In this document: piece by piece, positions 1-10,604 of the stretch
Position numbering within the stretch: position 1 is the stretch's first letter
Layout of the letters: each line of letters begins with the position of its first letter
Assembly: GCA_019059635.1 (NCBI GenBank)
Contig: JAGVRJ010000012.1
Coordinates: 1,240,001 to 1,304,000, forward strand
Source: Proales similis
Taxonomy: Eukaryota; Rotifera; Eurotatoria; Ploima; Proalidae
DNA: 64,000 nucleotides
Reading direction: 5' to 3'
Translations under genes and position numbers: made by a program
Notes under the pieces: model-generated
Database searches by the model: none
What the model was told of the DNA's origin: nothing
Seen by the model: the letters and a program-made list of their open reading frames with translations, nothing else

Positions 1-135
1 CAACGGGCCGCTTGCCGCCTTTACTTGATTCACTCGTCGCTGAGTCATTCGAGTGGCATTCTGGACGACCTAAATAGCGTCCAAGTCAGAGCTCGGACAA
101 TTCCTCTTCCAATGCTTCTGCTTTAAATTAACAGA

Positions 136-2237
136 ATGCTCAGATTGATCAGAGCTGGCCCCCTGCAGCTCAAGGCCAAATCTTTGCACCTAAATACTAG
201 ACAGCTGCTGCATCAGAGTGTCCGGGCCAGACAGGCTGTTCAATATGACGGTCAGAAGCTGTTCGGGGCTTTGCTGCGGGTTAGACTGCTGCCAGTCCAT
301 TTGATCAGGCCGACTCGTTTCAGTTCAAGCCAAGCAAAAGATGGCACCAACACGTCTCTGATCATGAAGCGCCTCTTTCGCTTTGTTTGGCCCGAGGGCA
401 AGAATCGGATCAAGATGCGAGTATTGCTCGCCCTCTCGCTCCTGGTCGCCTCCAAACTGGTCAATGTGGCAGTGCCGTTCTTATTCAAGGAAATTGTCGA
501 CTTTCTCAATAAGAACGCGACCATAAAAGAGATGGACGACGACGCCAAGACAAAGCTGGCGATTGTAGTCATTGCGCTGGTGGTGGGCTATGGCGCGGCT
601 AGAGCCAGCGCTTCCCTATTCGGTGAGCTGCGCAATGCGGTGTTTGCACGAGTCGCGCAGAGCTCGGTCACACAACTCGCCACGCAGGTGTTCCGTCATC
701 TCCATCGACTTGACCTTGGATTCCATTTGAACCGTCAAACAGGCGCCCTGTCGAAAGCGATCGACCGTGGCACTCGTGGAATAAGCTTTGTCCTGAGCGC
801 GCTCGTGTTCAACGTGGTGCCAACCATTTTAGAGGTCTCTTTGGTCAGCGGCATCTTGTACCACAAGTTCGGACTGCAGTACGCGTTGGTCAGCGTCGGC
901 TGCATTGTTGGCTATGCGGCATTCACTTTAGGCATAACCCAGTGGCGAACCAAGTTCAGAGTGCAAATGAACAAGGCCGACAACGAAGCCGGCAACAAGG
1001 CCATCGACTCGCTGATCAACTTCGAAACGGTCAAGTACTTTAACAACGACGAGTACGAGGTGAAACGCTATCAAGAGTCGTTGAAAAAGTACGAGGCGGC
1101 TGCCATCAGCACCTCGACTAGCTTGGCCCTGCTGAACTTCGGACAGAACGCCATATTCAGCGCCGGCCTCACTGGCATCATGATGCTGGCCTCCTACGGA
1201 ATAATGGACGGCAGCATGACTGTTGGCGACCTCGTCATGTGCAACGGCCTCTTGTTCCAACTCTCGCTGCCGCTCAACTTTTTGGGCTCGGTCTACCGCG
1301 AGGTGCGGCAGTCGATAGTCGACATGCAAAACATGTTCGACCTGACCACAATAAATTCGGCGATCAAAAGCAAGCCGAACGCGCCCTCGCTCATCATTAG
1401 CCCGCAAACGGCCAACATCGTCTTTGACAAGGTCAAATTCAGGTACACTGAAGGCCAGAATCTGTTCGAAGAGCTCAGCTTCGAGGTGCCGGCCGGCAAA
1501 AAGATCGCTTTCGTCGGGTATGCTCATTTCTGATGCGATTGAATTCACTTTTTTCACTAACGAGCCAAACGAACAGAGGAAGCGGATCCGGCAAAAGCAC
1601 GATCGTTCGACTGCTCTATCGATTCTACGACCCGATTGAAGGACGCGTGCTCATTAACAACCAGGACATTCGCGAAGTTGACTTGGACAGTCTGAGACGG
1701 TGCATTGGCGTTGTGCCTCAGGACACTGTGCTGTTCAACGACACAATTTTCTACAACATAAACTACGGCAATTTCAAGGCAACTGCCGAAGAGGTGCACA
1801 ACATCGCGCGAGTCTCCGATCTGCACGACACCATAATGCGCATGCCGAAGCAGTACGACACGCTGGTCGGCGAGAGGGGCCTGAAATTGAGCGGCGGCGA
1901 GAAGCAGAGAGTGGCCATCGCTCGCACCATGCTCAAGGATCCGCTCATATTCGTTTACGACGAGGCGACTTCGAATCTGGACACGATCACCGAGCAGAAC
2001 ATCCTCGGCTCGGTGAACAAGCTCATCAAGGGCAGAACCTCGATCTGCATCGCGCACAGACTGGTCACTGTGCTCGACGCCGACGAGATATTCGTCTTGC
2101 AAGGTGGCAAGGTTGTCGAGCGTGGCTCACACCGAACTCTAATCAGCAAGCCGTCTAGTTTGTATCGAACTCTTTGGGAAAAGCAATCCGATCAGGTCCT
2201 GGCAAATGATCCGAATGTAAAAAAAAATGCACTCTAG
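136..2237 (+). CDS. ABCB7: ABCB7/Atm1-type mitochondrial ABC half-transporter
   Basis: Inner-membrane mitochondrial ABC half-transporter; in the family it exports a sulfur-containing product needed for cytosolic iron-sulfur protein assembly. Two exons, 136-1517 and 1577-2237. The 59-base intron falls inside the Walker A loop and the join reads GGSGSGKST. The product is 680 residues, close to the family's usual length. The N-terminus is rich in Arg, Leu, Gln and Ser and nearly free of acids, as in a matrix presequence. The membrane core is about residues 95-390. Exon 2 carries the signature [13 protein letters not shown] and Walker [17 protein letters not shown] at 136 is used because it opens the presequence. 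A poly(A) signal AATAAA lies at 2322-2327. Family assignment is secure; ABCB7 over ABCB6 rests on the presequence and core similarity. Confidence 0.94.
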
Positions 2238-2807
2238 CGCATGAGAACCGGTCGGGCAAACCGCTTCGGCTTTTCCCTTTGTTTGGCAACCGAGTCGAGA
2301 ACGTTATGAAATCCGTTGGCGAATAAATTAATCATCATTGGATAAAGGAGCTTTTATTTCGAATTTGAGGCTTCGCTGCCGCTTGTCGTCAGCAAGTTCG
2401 CTCGTCGCTGATGCTGTATCAACAGAATTTAAAAATTGCCAAATAAGAAAAGAGAGACAGAAGCCGACTGGATCGAAAAAGTATTTGCATTGTCATATCT
2501 GGGCACTGTTCAATTAAACGAGTTCCATGACGACAGCTTGAGGAGCATAAGCAGGGCTTTGTTCAGATCAAATAATAGCGCCCTAATAAACAGCAACGGG
2601 CATCAAAGAAATAGAAAGCAAAAAAGAAAACAACGGAGATGCTTAAATGTAGCGGATTAGTATCAACTGGTTGCTGATTCAAAAATAGAAGCAAGAAATT
2701 CTCCAAAGAAAAACAACAACCCGCAACATTAGCTAACAACAACAACAACAACAACGACAGTCCAAAGGGAGAAAAGAATATAAATACAAAACAGAGTCGA
2801 CAACCGA
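2238..2807. other. Intergenic, ABCB7 3' end to calpain-like 5' end
   Basis: No gene seen. It holds the ABCB7 poly(A) signal (2322-2327), A-rich sequence and a short CAA repeat near 2732-2755, probably 5' UTR of the next gene. A 74-codon open frame at 2436-2660 shows no recognisable family. Confidence 0.6.
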
Positions 2808-5347
2808 ATGGAGGAGAGTAGTGACAATTTCGCCTACTCAACTGACGACATGAATACGGAGGGCAGCGAGCCAAGCTCTAGTGCCCGACGTAGGCCCCTA
2901 CTTCAAGCATCTGAGTATCCGTACATAATCGAGCAAGACGACTTGGAAGAAGTAAACGGCCTCAAGCTGAGCAGACGTCTGAATAAGCAAAAACTACGCG
3001 ACCAGCTCACACCGCTGCTTAGGAGTTCAACCACGGACTTGACTAGCGAACAACTGGCCGGCTCGGTTGGTTCCAAGTGGCTCTCTCAGCAAGTAACAAC
3101 TCTCAGCAGCAAGCACTGCTCAGGCTCTTTTTACTTGCCCTTCTCATATGGTTCTGCAGGAAGAGATAAAAAAGCAGTTGGCGTCTCAGAATGGAAAAGA
3201 GCTCTTTGCCGATCCGTTCTTCAAGACATCCAATGTCAAGAACGCGCCCCAATTTCCATCTAGCACGGTTCGCACCCAAGTCAAGTGGATGCGGCCATGG
3301 GAGATTGTGTCGGAGCCAAGGCTTGGCCTCGACTCGATCGGGCACAGTGAAATTCGACAAGGAATCATTGACGATTGTGCTCTCATATCGGCGTTCTGCT
3401 CAGTGGCTCAGTACTCGCGAGTACTCAAAAAAGTAAGTTGGCACAACTAATCGAAACGAAACGAGACTGAGACCTGACTGAGGCTAAATGACTTCAGATT
3501 TTCAAGTCAGATTCGAATCTATTCGGCGCCAAGTACAACGGGTGTGTCAAAGTTGAGCTCTGCATAAACCAAAAGTGGACACCCGTCTACATAGACGATC
3601 GACTGCCGACCATAAACGGTCGATTGTGCTTTGCCCATTGCCAGAGACAGGAGGTCTTTTGGGTTGCATTGTTAGAGAAAGCATTCGCCAAGTGAGAAGC
3701 CGTTTTTAGGTTCTTGAGCAGCAGCAACAGCAGACTAAAATGACTGGCGCTCGTAAAGAGTAAAGGGAAGCTATCAGGGACTGGTCGGATTCGACTCGGC
3801 AAATGCGCTCTGCATGCTGACAGGTGGATACGTTCTGAGACTGAATCCGACAAATCTGGACCATCGCGAGCCTATTCTTCACTACTTGAACACAGCAAAG
3901 GCGAACGGCTTCTTGCTCGCATCTATTGGCTGCGAACTGATTCAGGTTGCGATGCGGACTCCTCTTCTAAAGGACAGAAACACGCTTTAATTTGTAATTA
4001 TTTAGGACCAGGCAAAGAAATTGTATTTAAAAAGCGACTATATTGAAGAGAACGGCAGCATCTCGTCGAGCACAATCAGGAACGGCCATTCCTTTTCGGT
4101 GGTCGACGTCATTCCACTGCCCGAGCAGAACAAGGCGTTCGTAAAAGTCTTCAACTCAAGCGATCAGATTGCAATCGATCGCACAGATATGGACAAGTGA
4201 TTTGACAAAACAAACACATCAGACGCAGGCTTCTAATTGGCAGCCAATTTTTTTAGCGACAATGTGCAAGTGCTCGAAAGTCATCGAGCAAAATCGGCGA
4301 GCAAGGCCGAGGGCGAGCTGTTCTTCTCTTACGAAGAGCTGTTCGACTCGTTCGAAGTGCTCTCAATTGTGGTCATGTACGAGCACATATTGCCAGGTAG
4401 GAGCTTTAGGCAATTATCGATTTCGACCTGATTTAAACCAAAAACCAAGTCGGACATCAGGTGACTGTCTACGGCCGATGGAATGAAGGCTGCAATCTAA
4501 AAGAGATAAACCGAAATCCGGACGAAAACCTTACGCTGAGGTTTCTTAAGGCGCCGCACTATTTGATTGAAATCAAAAACGAAGGTGGTTAACTGCTCAT
4601 GCTGTTTGGCTCAGCCGATTGAATAAATTGCGCTTGCTCTGGCAGAGTCGAGCGACTGGAACCCGATAGCCATGCCAGTCAATCTAACCATGAACGACTA
4701 CGAAAACGAATTTCTAAACGTGATCGCCTTTCCAGTAGGTGTCTGAGGCCACACTTGCACCATGCGTTAGGCACAATTTGCTCTGTTCAAGGTGAGAGTG
4801 AGGAACCTGAAAGGAAAGCCGCTTGCGTTTGTGAATTACAGCGTCAATCAGCCGGTGCTCTACGAGGGCAATCCGTTCACAAAAGAGCTTAAGCTGCTTC
4901 CTGGACTCTATTTAGTGGCCGTGTTGATCAGTGGCTCGGTCCTGCCCAAGCAGTTCGCCTTGAAAATGGCTTCTCCTCCCGGTTCAAGTCTATCGGAGTA
5001 CAGGTATGCTTGTTTGCCGTTGACTTTTGTCGTCAAATTCTCAATTTTCACAAATCGCATTCAGATACGTGAGAAAAAAGGGCACGGACGGCGTCTACTT
5101 GTTCGTTCCCGATCTGAACCAGTCTATTCGACTTGTGATCGCGCGCTGCTGTGTTTGCAGCTGCATGCTGGATAAGGCCTACATGCGGCACAAGTCGAAA
5201 TCTTTTTGCCAAACTTGCTACAGTGTCGCGTTTCGATGTGAAATTTGTAACCGCGAGCTTGGCGAACAGCTTTACACAATCGATCAGCGTCTAGCCTGTC
5301 ATTCGTGTGTAGCCGCACAAGATGAGCTGACTGAGGCGAATAAATGA
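2808..5347 (+). CDS. Calpain-7-like cysteine protease with C-terminal zinc module
   Basis: Ten exons: 2808-3092, 3160-3432, 3498-3691, 3771-3945, 4006-4196, 4257-4396, 4450-4584, 4646-4734, 4771-5003, 5065-5347; 665 residues. The catalytic region resembles calpain-7 (PalBH): Cys168 in GIIDDCAL, His337 in RNGHSFSVVDV and candidate Asn359 in KVFNSS. The usual NPW after the Asn is absent, so activity is uncertain. Two beta-rich C2-like segments follow (about 375-570). Unusually, exon 10 adds Cys pairs at 600/603, 620/623, 630/633 and 650/653, resembling a LIM-like double zinc finger. The MIT domains of vertebrate calpain-7 are not seen; the N-terminus is short and polar. One intron (4735-4770) is only 36 bases. 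The poly(A) motif AATAAA at 5338-5343 overlaps the last codons. Confidence 0.8.
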
Positions 5348-6471
5348 TTGGCCTCATGAAAACGATTCGCGCTCTTTGCCAAATAAAAGCCTCACCAACA
5401 ACCAGCGGTGAATTACATTTCTGTCGAATTATTGAAAAAGCTCGCTGGCGAGAAATTAATTTCAAGTTGAATTTGTTTTGTGTTTGTCGCTATTAAACCG
5501 TTGCGAGAGCTTCGTGTTTTCAAAGTTGAAAGCTCGAATTTAATTAAAAAAATAGAGAATTCGATCTAAAAAGAAACGTTAGAAAGTGAAAGTTCGCTCT
5601 CTTGGCTTATTTCAGCGACAAACAACCGTGTACTAGTTCAAAGCTTTGTACCTGCATCGGCTCGGGTCGGATGAGACAAGAGAATGCAATTTTGACATAT
5701 GCGAGGAAGAATGCGAGCCAGTTGGACGCTCTTCACCTTTAGCGTCTGTTTATCATTATAATTCAGCTGCGATTCGCCGGGAGCGCCAATCGAAATGGAA
5801 TGGCCTGATCATGAATAATTATGATGCCGGTCTGGGAGGTAAAATTCAGACCAGAATTGAAGAAGAAATTCGTCAAATCGAAATAGGTCACCAACCAGTA
5901 TCAGATCAAACCCGCAGGGATTTACCTGAGCCTTAACTTTTGCTTTCAAATTGAATTTTATTCAACGCGCGTGAATTCCGTTCAATTTTGATTGGCTTGA
6001 GCACAAAGAAGAAAAAGAGAAATTAGACGTGAATGAATCGAGGGAGTTTGAAAAATTTTGATTGACGCTCTTCTCAGAGTTTTTATTTGCTCTTTTCGCT
6101 TTGAGCTGCATTGTGCGTCTTATATTTGGTTTGGCTTTTCGCCTCCGATTTGCCAGATCGTTACGGCTTAGAAACGAAAATTCAATGAAAATTAGCTCGA
6201 GCACGTCGTTATGCTGCGTCTTGTTCATACATATCCGATAAATGATTATGAAAGGTGTTCAGATACTGCTCGTTTTATTCGAAAAAAAAAAGAATTATTT
6301 TCTGATTTAAATCGAAGGCCTCTGATTGGTAGTCGACGAAAGCATAAGCGTGAACCAGTTGCAATAAGCGACTATTTAACTTCCGCTATTTTCCTGACTG
6401 AGTCCGTGATCTGGCTGGTTTTATGGTTGTCAACTTAGTCTGTTGTGCACATTTTAGAGTATTTCGACACA
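5348..6471. other. Intergenic, no supported gene
   Basis: AT-rich stretch of 1.1 kb. It contains a second AATAAA near 5381 and scattered short open frames. The best, 5646-5936 plus (96 codons, no ATG at its start), has no recognisable family. Probably 3' UTR of the calpain-like gene and the promoter of the next gene. Confidence 0.5.
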
Positions 6472-7618
6472 ATGCAGTCCAAGCTGAGATATGGTCTGAT
6501 GTTGGTGTTCGCAGCAGCTCTCTTTTACACTTCGCATTTACTATTTGACAACAAAGTGAAACGCTTGGCCTTCCGCACAATTATCAGCCGCAGCATATTC
6601 GACGAGGGCAGCCGAGCCTGTTCGCTGCCTTCGCCACATTCGGTCTGCTTTATTGGAAAGCGTTTCTGTCATCCGGGCTTTACTGGCGACGACTGCGAGC
6701 AAAAGCTCGTGCCTGCCAATCCATGGTACACGGCAGATTGCCCCAATCTGGAGCAAGAGGTCACCATTGACTTCAATACTGGCATTGACCAGCTGTCAAA
6801 GGGCAAAGACTGCCAGAACGAGCGTTTGGTCAAGAATGTAAGCAGGTGCGCCTACTTGTGCTACTCGCACCCGGAGACGGGTGTCGCTCAAATTCCGCTC
6901 TCGTTCTGGCGAATGGTGCAAGCGAACGAGGCCGCGCTTTGGAAGAGCGTGTCGTCGACAAGCGATCGAGGCCACGAGCATCTCGAAGGCTTCAACTCTT
7001 ATCTTGCATTGCCGCAGAATCTGGGCAACTACATCGAAGTCGGATCCGGTCCTTACACTCAGACCCAGTTCATTATTAACCGCGACTTTGATCGCATCAC
7101 CCTGCTCGACCCCGGTGCCAACGACTACATAAAAGACGTGAAGGGCTGCACGTACAAGGACGGCAAACTGAAAGGAAAGGACGTCAGAGTGCTGTCTGTG
7201 GGCGCCGAGAAGCTGGTCGATGACCAACACTTTGGCGAGTACGACACACTGCTCGCCATAAACGTCATCGAACACATTTGGGACGCTTATTTATTCCTGC
7301 AGAATCTCTACGATGCACTGAAGCCGGGCGGCATTCTTATCTACCACGACAGATTTTATCCATATCCGGCCTACGGCGACAAAGTTCTAGGTAATCTCTT
7401 GCGTGTGTGTGCGAAAGACTGAGAGAGAGAAAGAAGACTAATGAACACATTTGCTAGCTTATGGCAATCTCTACCATCCAATTCGTCTCACTCGTCCCGT
7501 CTACGAGCATTTATTTAAGCATTTCGAGACCATTTACATGTTCGAAGGCCAGACCAAGGACCAGATGAGGCGGCAGGCCGGCGAAGTCGGTTTCTATTTC
7601 ATCGGCAGGAAACTATGA
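6472..7618 (+). CDS. Type II membrane protein: EGF-like motif plus SAM methyltransferase domain
   Basis: Two exons, 6472-7390 and 7458-7618 (67-base intron); 359 residues. The ATG at 6472 is the first true ATG in the open frame. A single hydrophobic segment at about residues 7-24 suggests a signal anchor and a lumenal body. A Cys-rich EGF-like motif follows (CFIGKRFCHPGFTGDDCE, about 60-80). From about residue 185 a class I methyltransferase fold is visible: YIEVGSGPYTQ (motif I), LLDPGANDY, then INVIEHIWDAYLFLQN and LKPGGILIYHDRFY. I infer a Golgi or ER lumenal methyltransferase; the substrate cannot be read from sequence. A poly(A) signal lies at 7678-7683. Confidence 0.78.
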
Positions 7619-8224
7619 TCGATACAGCGCTCTGTTTCTTAACTTAGAATAATAGCACAGCATTGGTTTGTTTGTCTAATAAAAATTTTCGAGCGAATGC
7701 AATGAAAGCAAAGCCGACACCGAAATTTGAATAGAAAGTTTAGGAAGCCTGTTCTGGCAGCAATTTACTGCGATTTACAATGGACCGTTGGCGCTACTTT
7801 GCCTGATGATCTCGCGTCGTGCTATGTCAACAAGCGATTATGTCAAATGCCAGTTGGGGCAAGACTCGATGATAGTTGCTTAAACTGCTGGATGAGTAAG
7901 CGAGCTATGAAAAATGGGTTATTCAACCGAGAGCAAAAATAGTACAATTATGACCGGGGCATAATTAAAAACGTTGCTTTGGGGGCGACCAGAAAATAGG
8001 AGAACTAGTAGTTGTAGTGAAATTATGTTTTAAATCGGAATCGCGATCGCTTTTGTGTGTGCGTGTGGGGGCGGTCGAGATAAATACTCTCATCTGGTTG
8101 CCTTCTACGAGCGAGTGAACCATAGAGCAGTTCACTGTGTCAGTCATTCAAGCATTGAGCGAGTCAGTTAGCCGTGAGCGACACTGAATCTCTCAACAGA
8201 GTTGGTCATCTGAGCGCGCCAGAA
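7619..8224. other. Intergenic, innexin promoter side
   Basis: Contains the upstream gene's poly(A) signal at 7678-7683 and a possible TATA-like GATAAATA near 8080, about 145 bases before the innexin ATG. No gene recognised. Confidence 0.45.
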
Positions 8225-9499
8225 ATGGAGTTTATAGCCGCGTTGAAGACGTTTCGTCTCACTTCGATTCGCGGCATTCGCAACAACGACTTTTTCATTG
8301 ATCGTCTGTGCCATCGACACACCTGCAAGATAGTGGTCCTGTTCATTGCGCTAGTCTCATTCAAGCGTTACTTTTCGGAGCCGATAAACTGCTGGATACC
8401 GGCCGAGCTCTCTCGCTATGAGGCGTTCATGAACCACTATTGCTGGCTGAGAGGCACCTACTATGTAGACCAGAAATATGAGCTTCACACGTTCAGCATG
8501 GAGGCGAGGAAGGAGAGCCTGCTGCACTACTACCAGTGGGTTGGCATCATTCTTGCTCTGCAGGCGTTCTTGTTCTACGCGCCGCGCATGCTCTGGTGCT
8601 TTGTTTCGCATCGAATACTCGACTACGATCTGTTCAATATTGTGGACGCCGCCATCAAATACGACACGTTTCCGAACAACCAGGAGGCCATTCTGAAATA
8701 CCTGAGCACGAGCATTCGATATGACTCGCTCTACGTGCCCATCGAAAAGGTCAAAGTGGCCAACTACGTGAACAAGATTATCAGAAAGTCGAGCGACACG
8801 CCGGGGAGCAAAGAGCAGGACGCTCTTGAACGAGAGGACTTTGTAAAATTCGACTACAACATCACGCCGACGAAGATGTTCATCCGAAAGATCGTTCATT
8901 CCTACTTGACCATTTCGTATGTGGTTGTGAGACTGATATACTTGTTGCTTGCCGTTTTGCAGCTCTTGCTCATGAACATATTTCTGAGCAGTGAACGCCA
9001 CTCGTTCTACGGCTTCGAGGTGATCAATCACGTGATGAATGGCGAATCGGACCTGTTCAGCCGAAACGACTCGCGCATATTCCCGCGCTTGACCATCTGC
9101 GATGTGACCACCAAGGAGCTCGGCGTCGATCATACCTACACCATCCAGTGTGTGCTCACATTCAATCTGTTCAACGAGCGCATCTACGCCTTCCTCTGGT
9201 TTTGGATATTCTGCTTTCTCATTCCGTTTCTCACCATTGATTTGGTCAAGTGGCTGCTCAAGGTGGTCGTGTTTGGCGAGAGCTTTCGCTACGACTTTGT
9301 CAAGAGGCGCGTTCAAGTATTCAACAAGCTGGACACCCAGAACGAAAAGTTCCTGCTCAAGCTTTTTGCTGAGCACTACGTCGGCAACGATGGCGTATTT
9401 GTTCTGAGGTTGATGGAGCACAATTCGAATGCAGTCGTTGTCGCCGACTTGATGGGTCACATGTGGCGGCAATTCAAACTTGAGCAAAGCCAGCTATGA
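8225..9499 (+). CDS. inx: Innexin (gap-junction subunit), intronless
   Basis: Invertebrate gap-junction channel subunit of the plasma membrane. Single exon, 424 residues, typical innexin length. Four transmembrane segments are visible: TM1 with KIVVLFIALVSF, TM2 beginning with the family signature YYQWV followed by GIILALQAFLFYAPRMLW, TM3 (YLLLAVLQLLLMNIF) and TM4 (FLWFWIFCFLIPFLT). The first extracellular loop keeps a Cys pair (NCWIPAE and HYCWLRG) and the second another (LTICDV and IQCVLTF). The open frame extends further 5' but without ATG, so ATG 8225 (MEFIAALK) is chosen. A poly(A) signal lies near 9561. Confidence 0.95.
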   Translation: MEFIAALKTFRLTSIRGIRNNDFFIDRLCHRHTCKIVVLFIALVSFKRYFSEPINCWIPAELSRYEAFMNHYCWLRGTYYVDQKYELHTFSMEARKESLLHYYQWVGIILALQAFLFYAPRMLWCFVSHRILDYDLFNIVDAAIKYDTFPNNQEAILKYLSTSIRYDSLYVPIEKVKVANYVNKIIRKSSDTPGSKEQDALEREDFVKFDYNITPTKMFIRKIVHSYLTISYVVVRLIYLLLAVLQLLLMNIFLSSERHSFYGFEVINHVMNGESDLFSRNDSRIFPRLTICDVTTKELGVDHTYTIQCVLTFNLFNERIYAFLWFWIFCFLIPFLTIDLVKWLLKVVVFGESFRYDFVKRRVQVFNKLDTQNEKFLLKLFAEHYVGNDGVFVLRLMEHNSNAVVVADLMGHMWRQFKLEQSQL

Positions 9500-9664
9500 T
9501 CCAATCTAATCCATCTCTTCGCTTTCTAATCTCTTGACACTATTTCCAACACTTTTCAGAATAAATGAACAGATTGAACAAACAAGCCAAGGTCACAACG
9601 AGTGGCTCTCAGTTTCGGTTTATTGGCTTTTTCTCATCTCTCGTTTCTGTTTTGATTCTAAAAG

Positions 9665-10174
<510 letters not shown>

Positions 10175-10604
10175 TTTCGTCTCAAAGCGCTCGCAGTCGT
10201 TTGAAACCGATTTAGAACTGGAGACAACTTATTGAGCGTATTTATGCTTTGGTATTCTTCGTTTGCTTCGTGGCGTTAACAAGTCAATTCAAATCTTTCT
10301 TCACATTTGCCACTTTCGTCCGCTGCTGACGGCCGCCGAAGTTTTTCTTTTTTCAAAAAAATCAATTTTCGTTGCAAGCTAATCTGGCTCATAGTCGACG
10401 AAGGTTCAAATTCAAGAGTTTCAAGTTCGGTCAAGTTTTGGACGCACTCGCCAAGTTGCATTCATCATTCATGCATTTGATCGAGCAAATCTTAGTGGCG
10501 ACGAATAATTTGGCAAGAAGCACATGTGGGCGAGAAATTTTTCGAAATTCGAATTGATTTCAATATTTTCTATTTAACGGGTATTCGCCCCTGCTAGATT
10601 CGAG
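10175..10604. other. Divergent promoter region of UFM1 and PUM3
   Basis: 430 bases between two divergently transcribed genes. No further gene or clear TATA box seen. Confidence 0.5.

Noticed and set aside
928-1557. 209-codon minus frame inside ABCB7
   Set aside because: Shadow of the ABCB7 exon; composition (Val/His/Glu-rich) is typical of antisense reading.
5646-5936. 96-codon plus-strand frame between the calpain-like and methyltransferase genes
   Set aside because: No ATG at its start, no domain, no flanking splice partners that improve it. Kept only as part of an intergenic entry.
8357-9487. 376-codon open frame antisense to the innexin gene
   Set aside because: It is the complement of a strongly coding frame, has no recognisable motif, and the innexin on the plus strand is certain.
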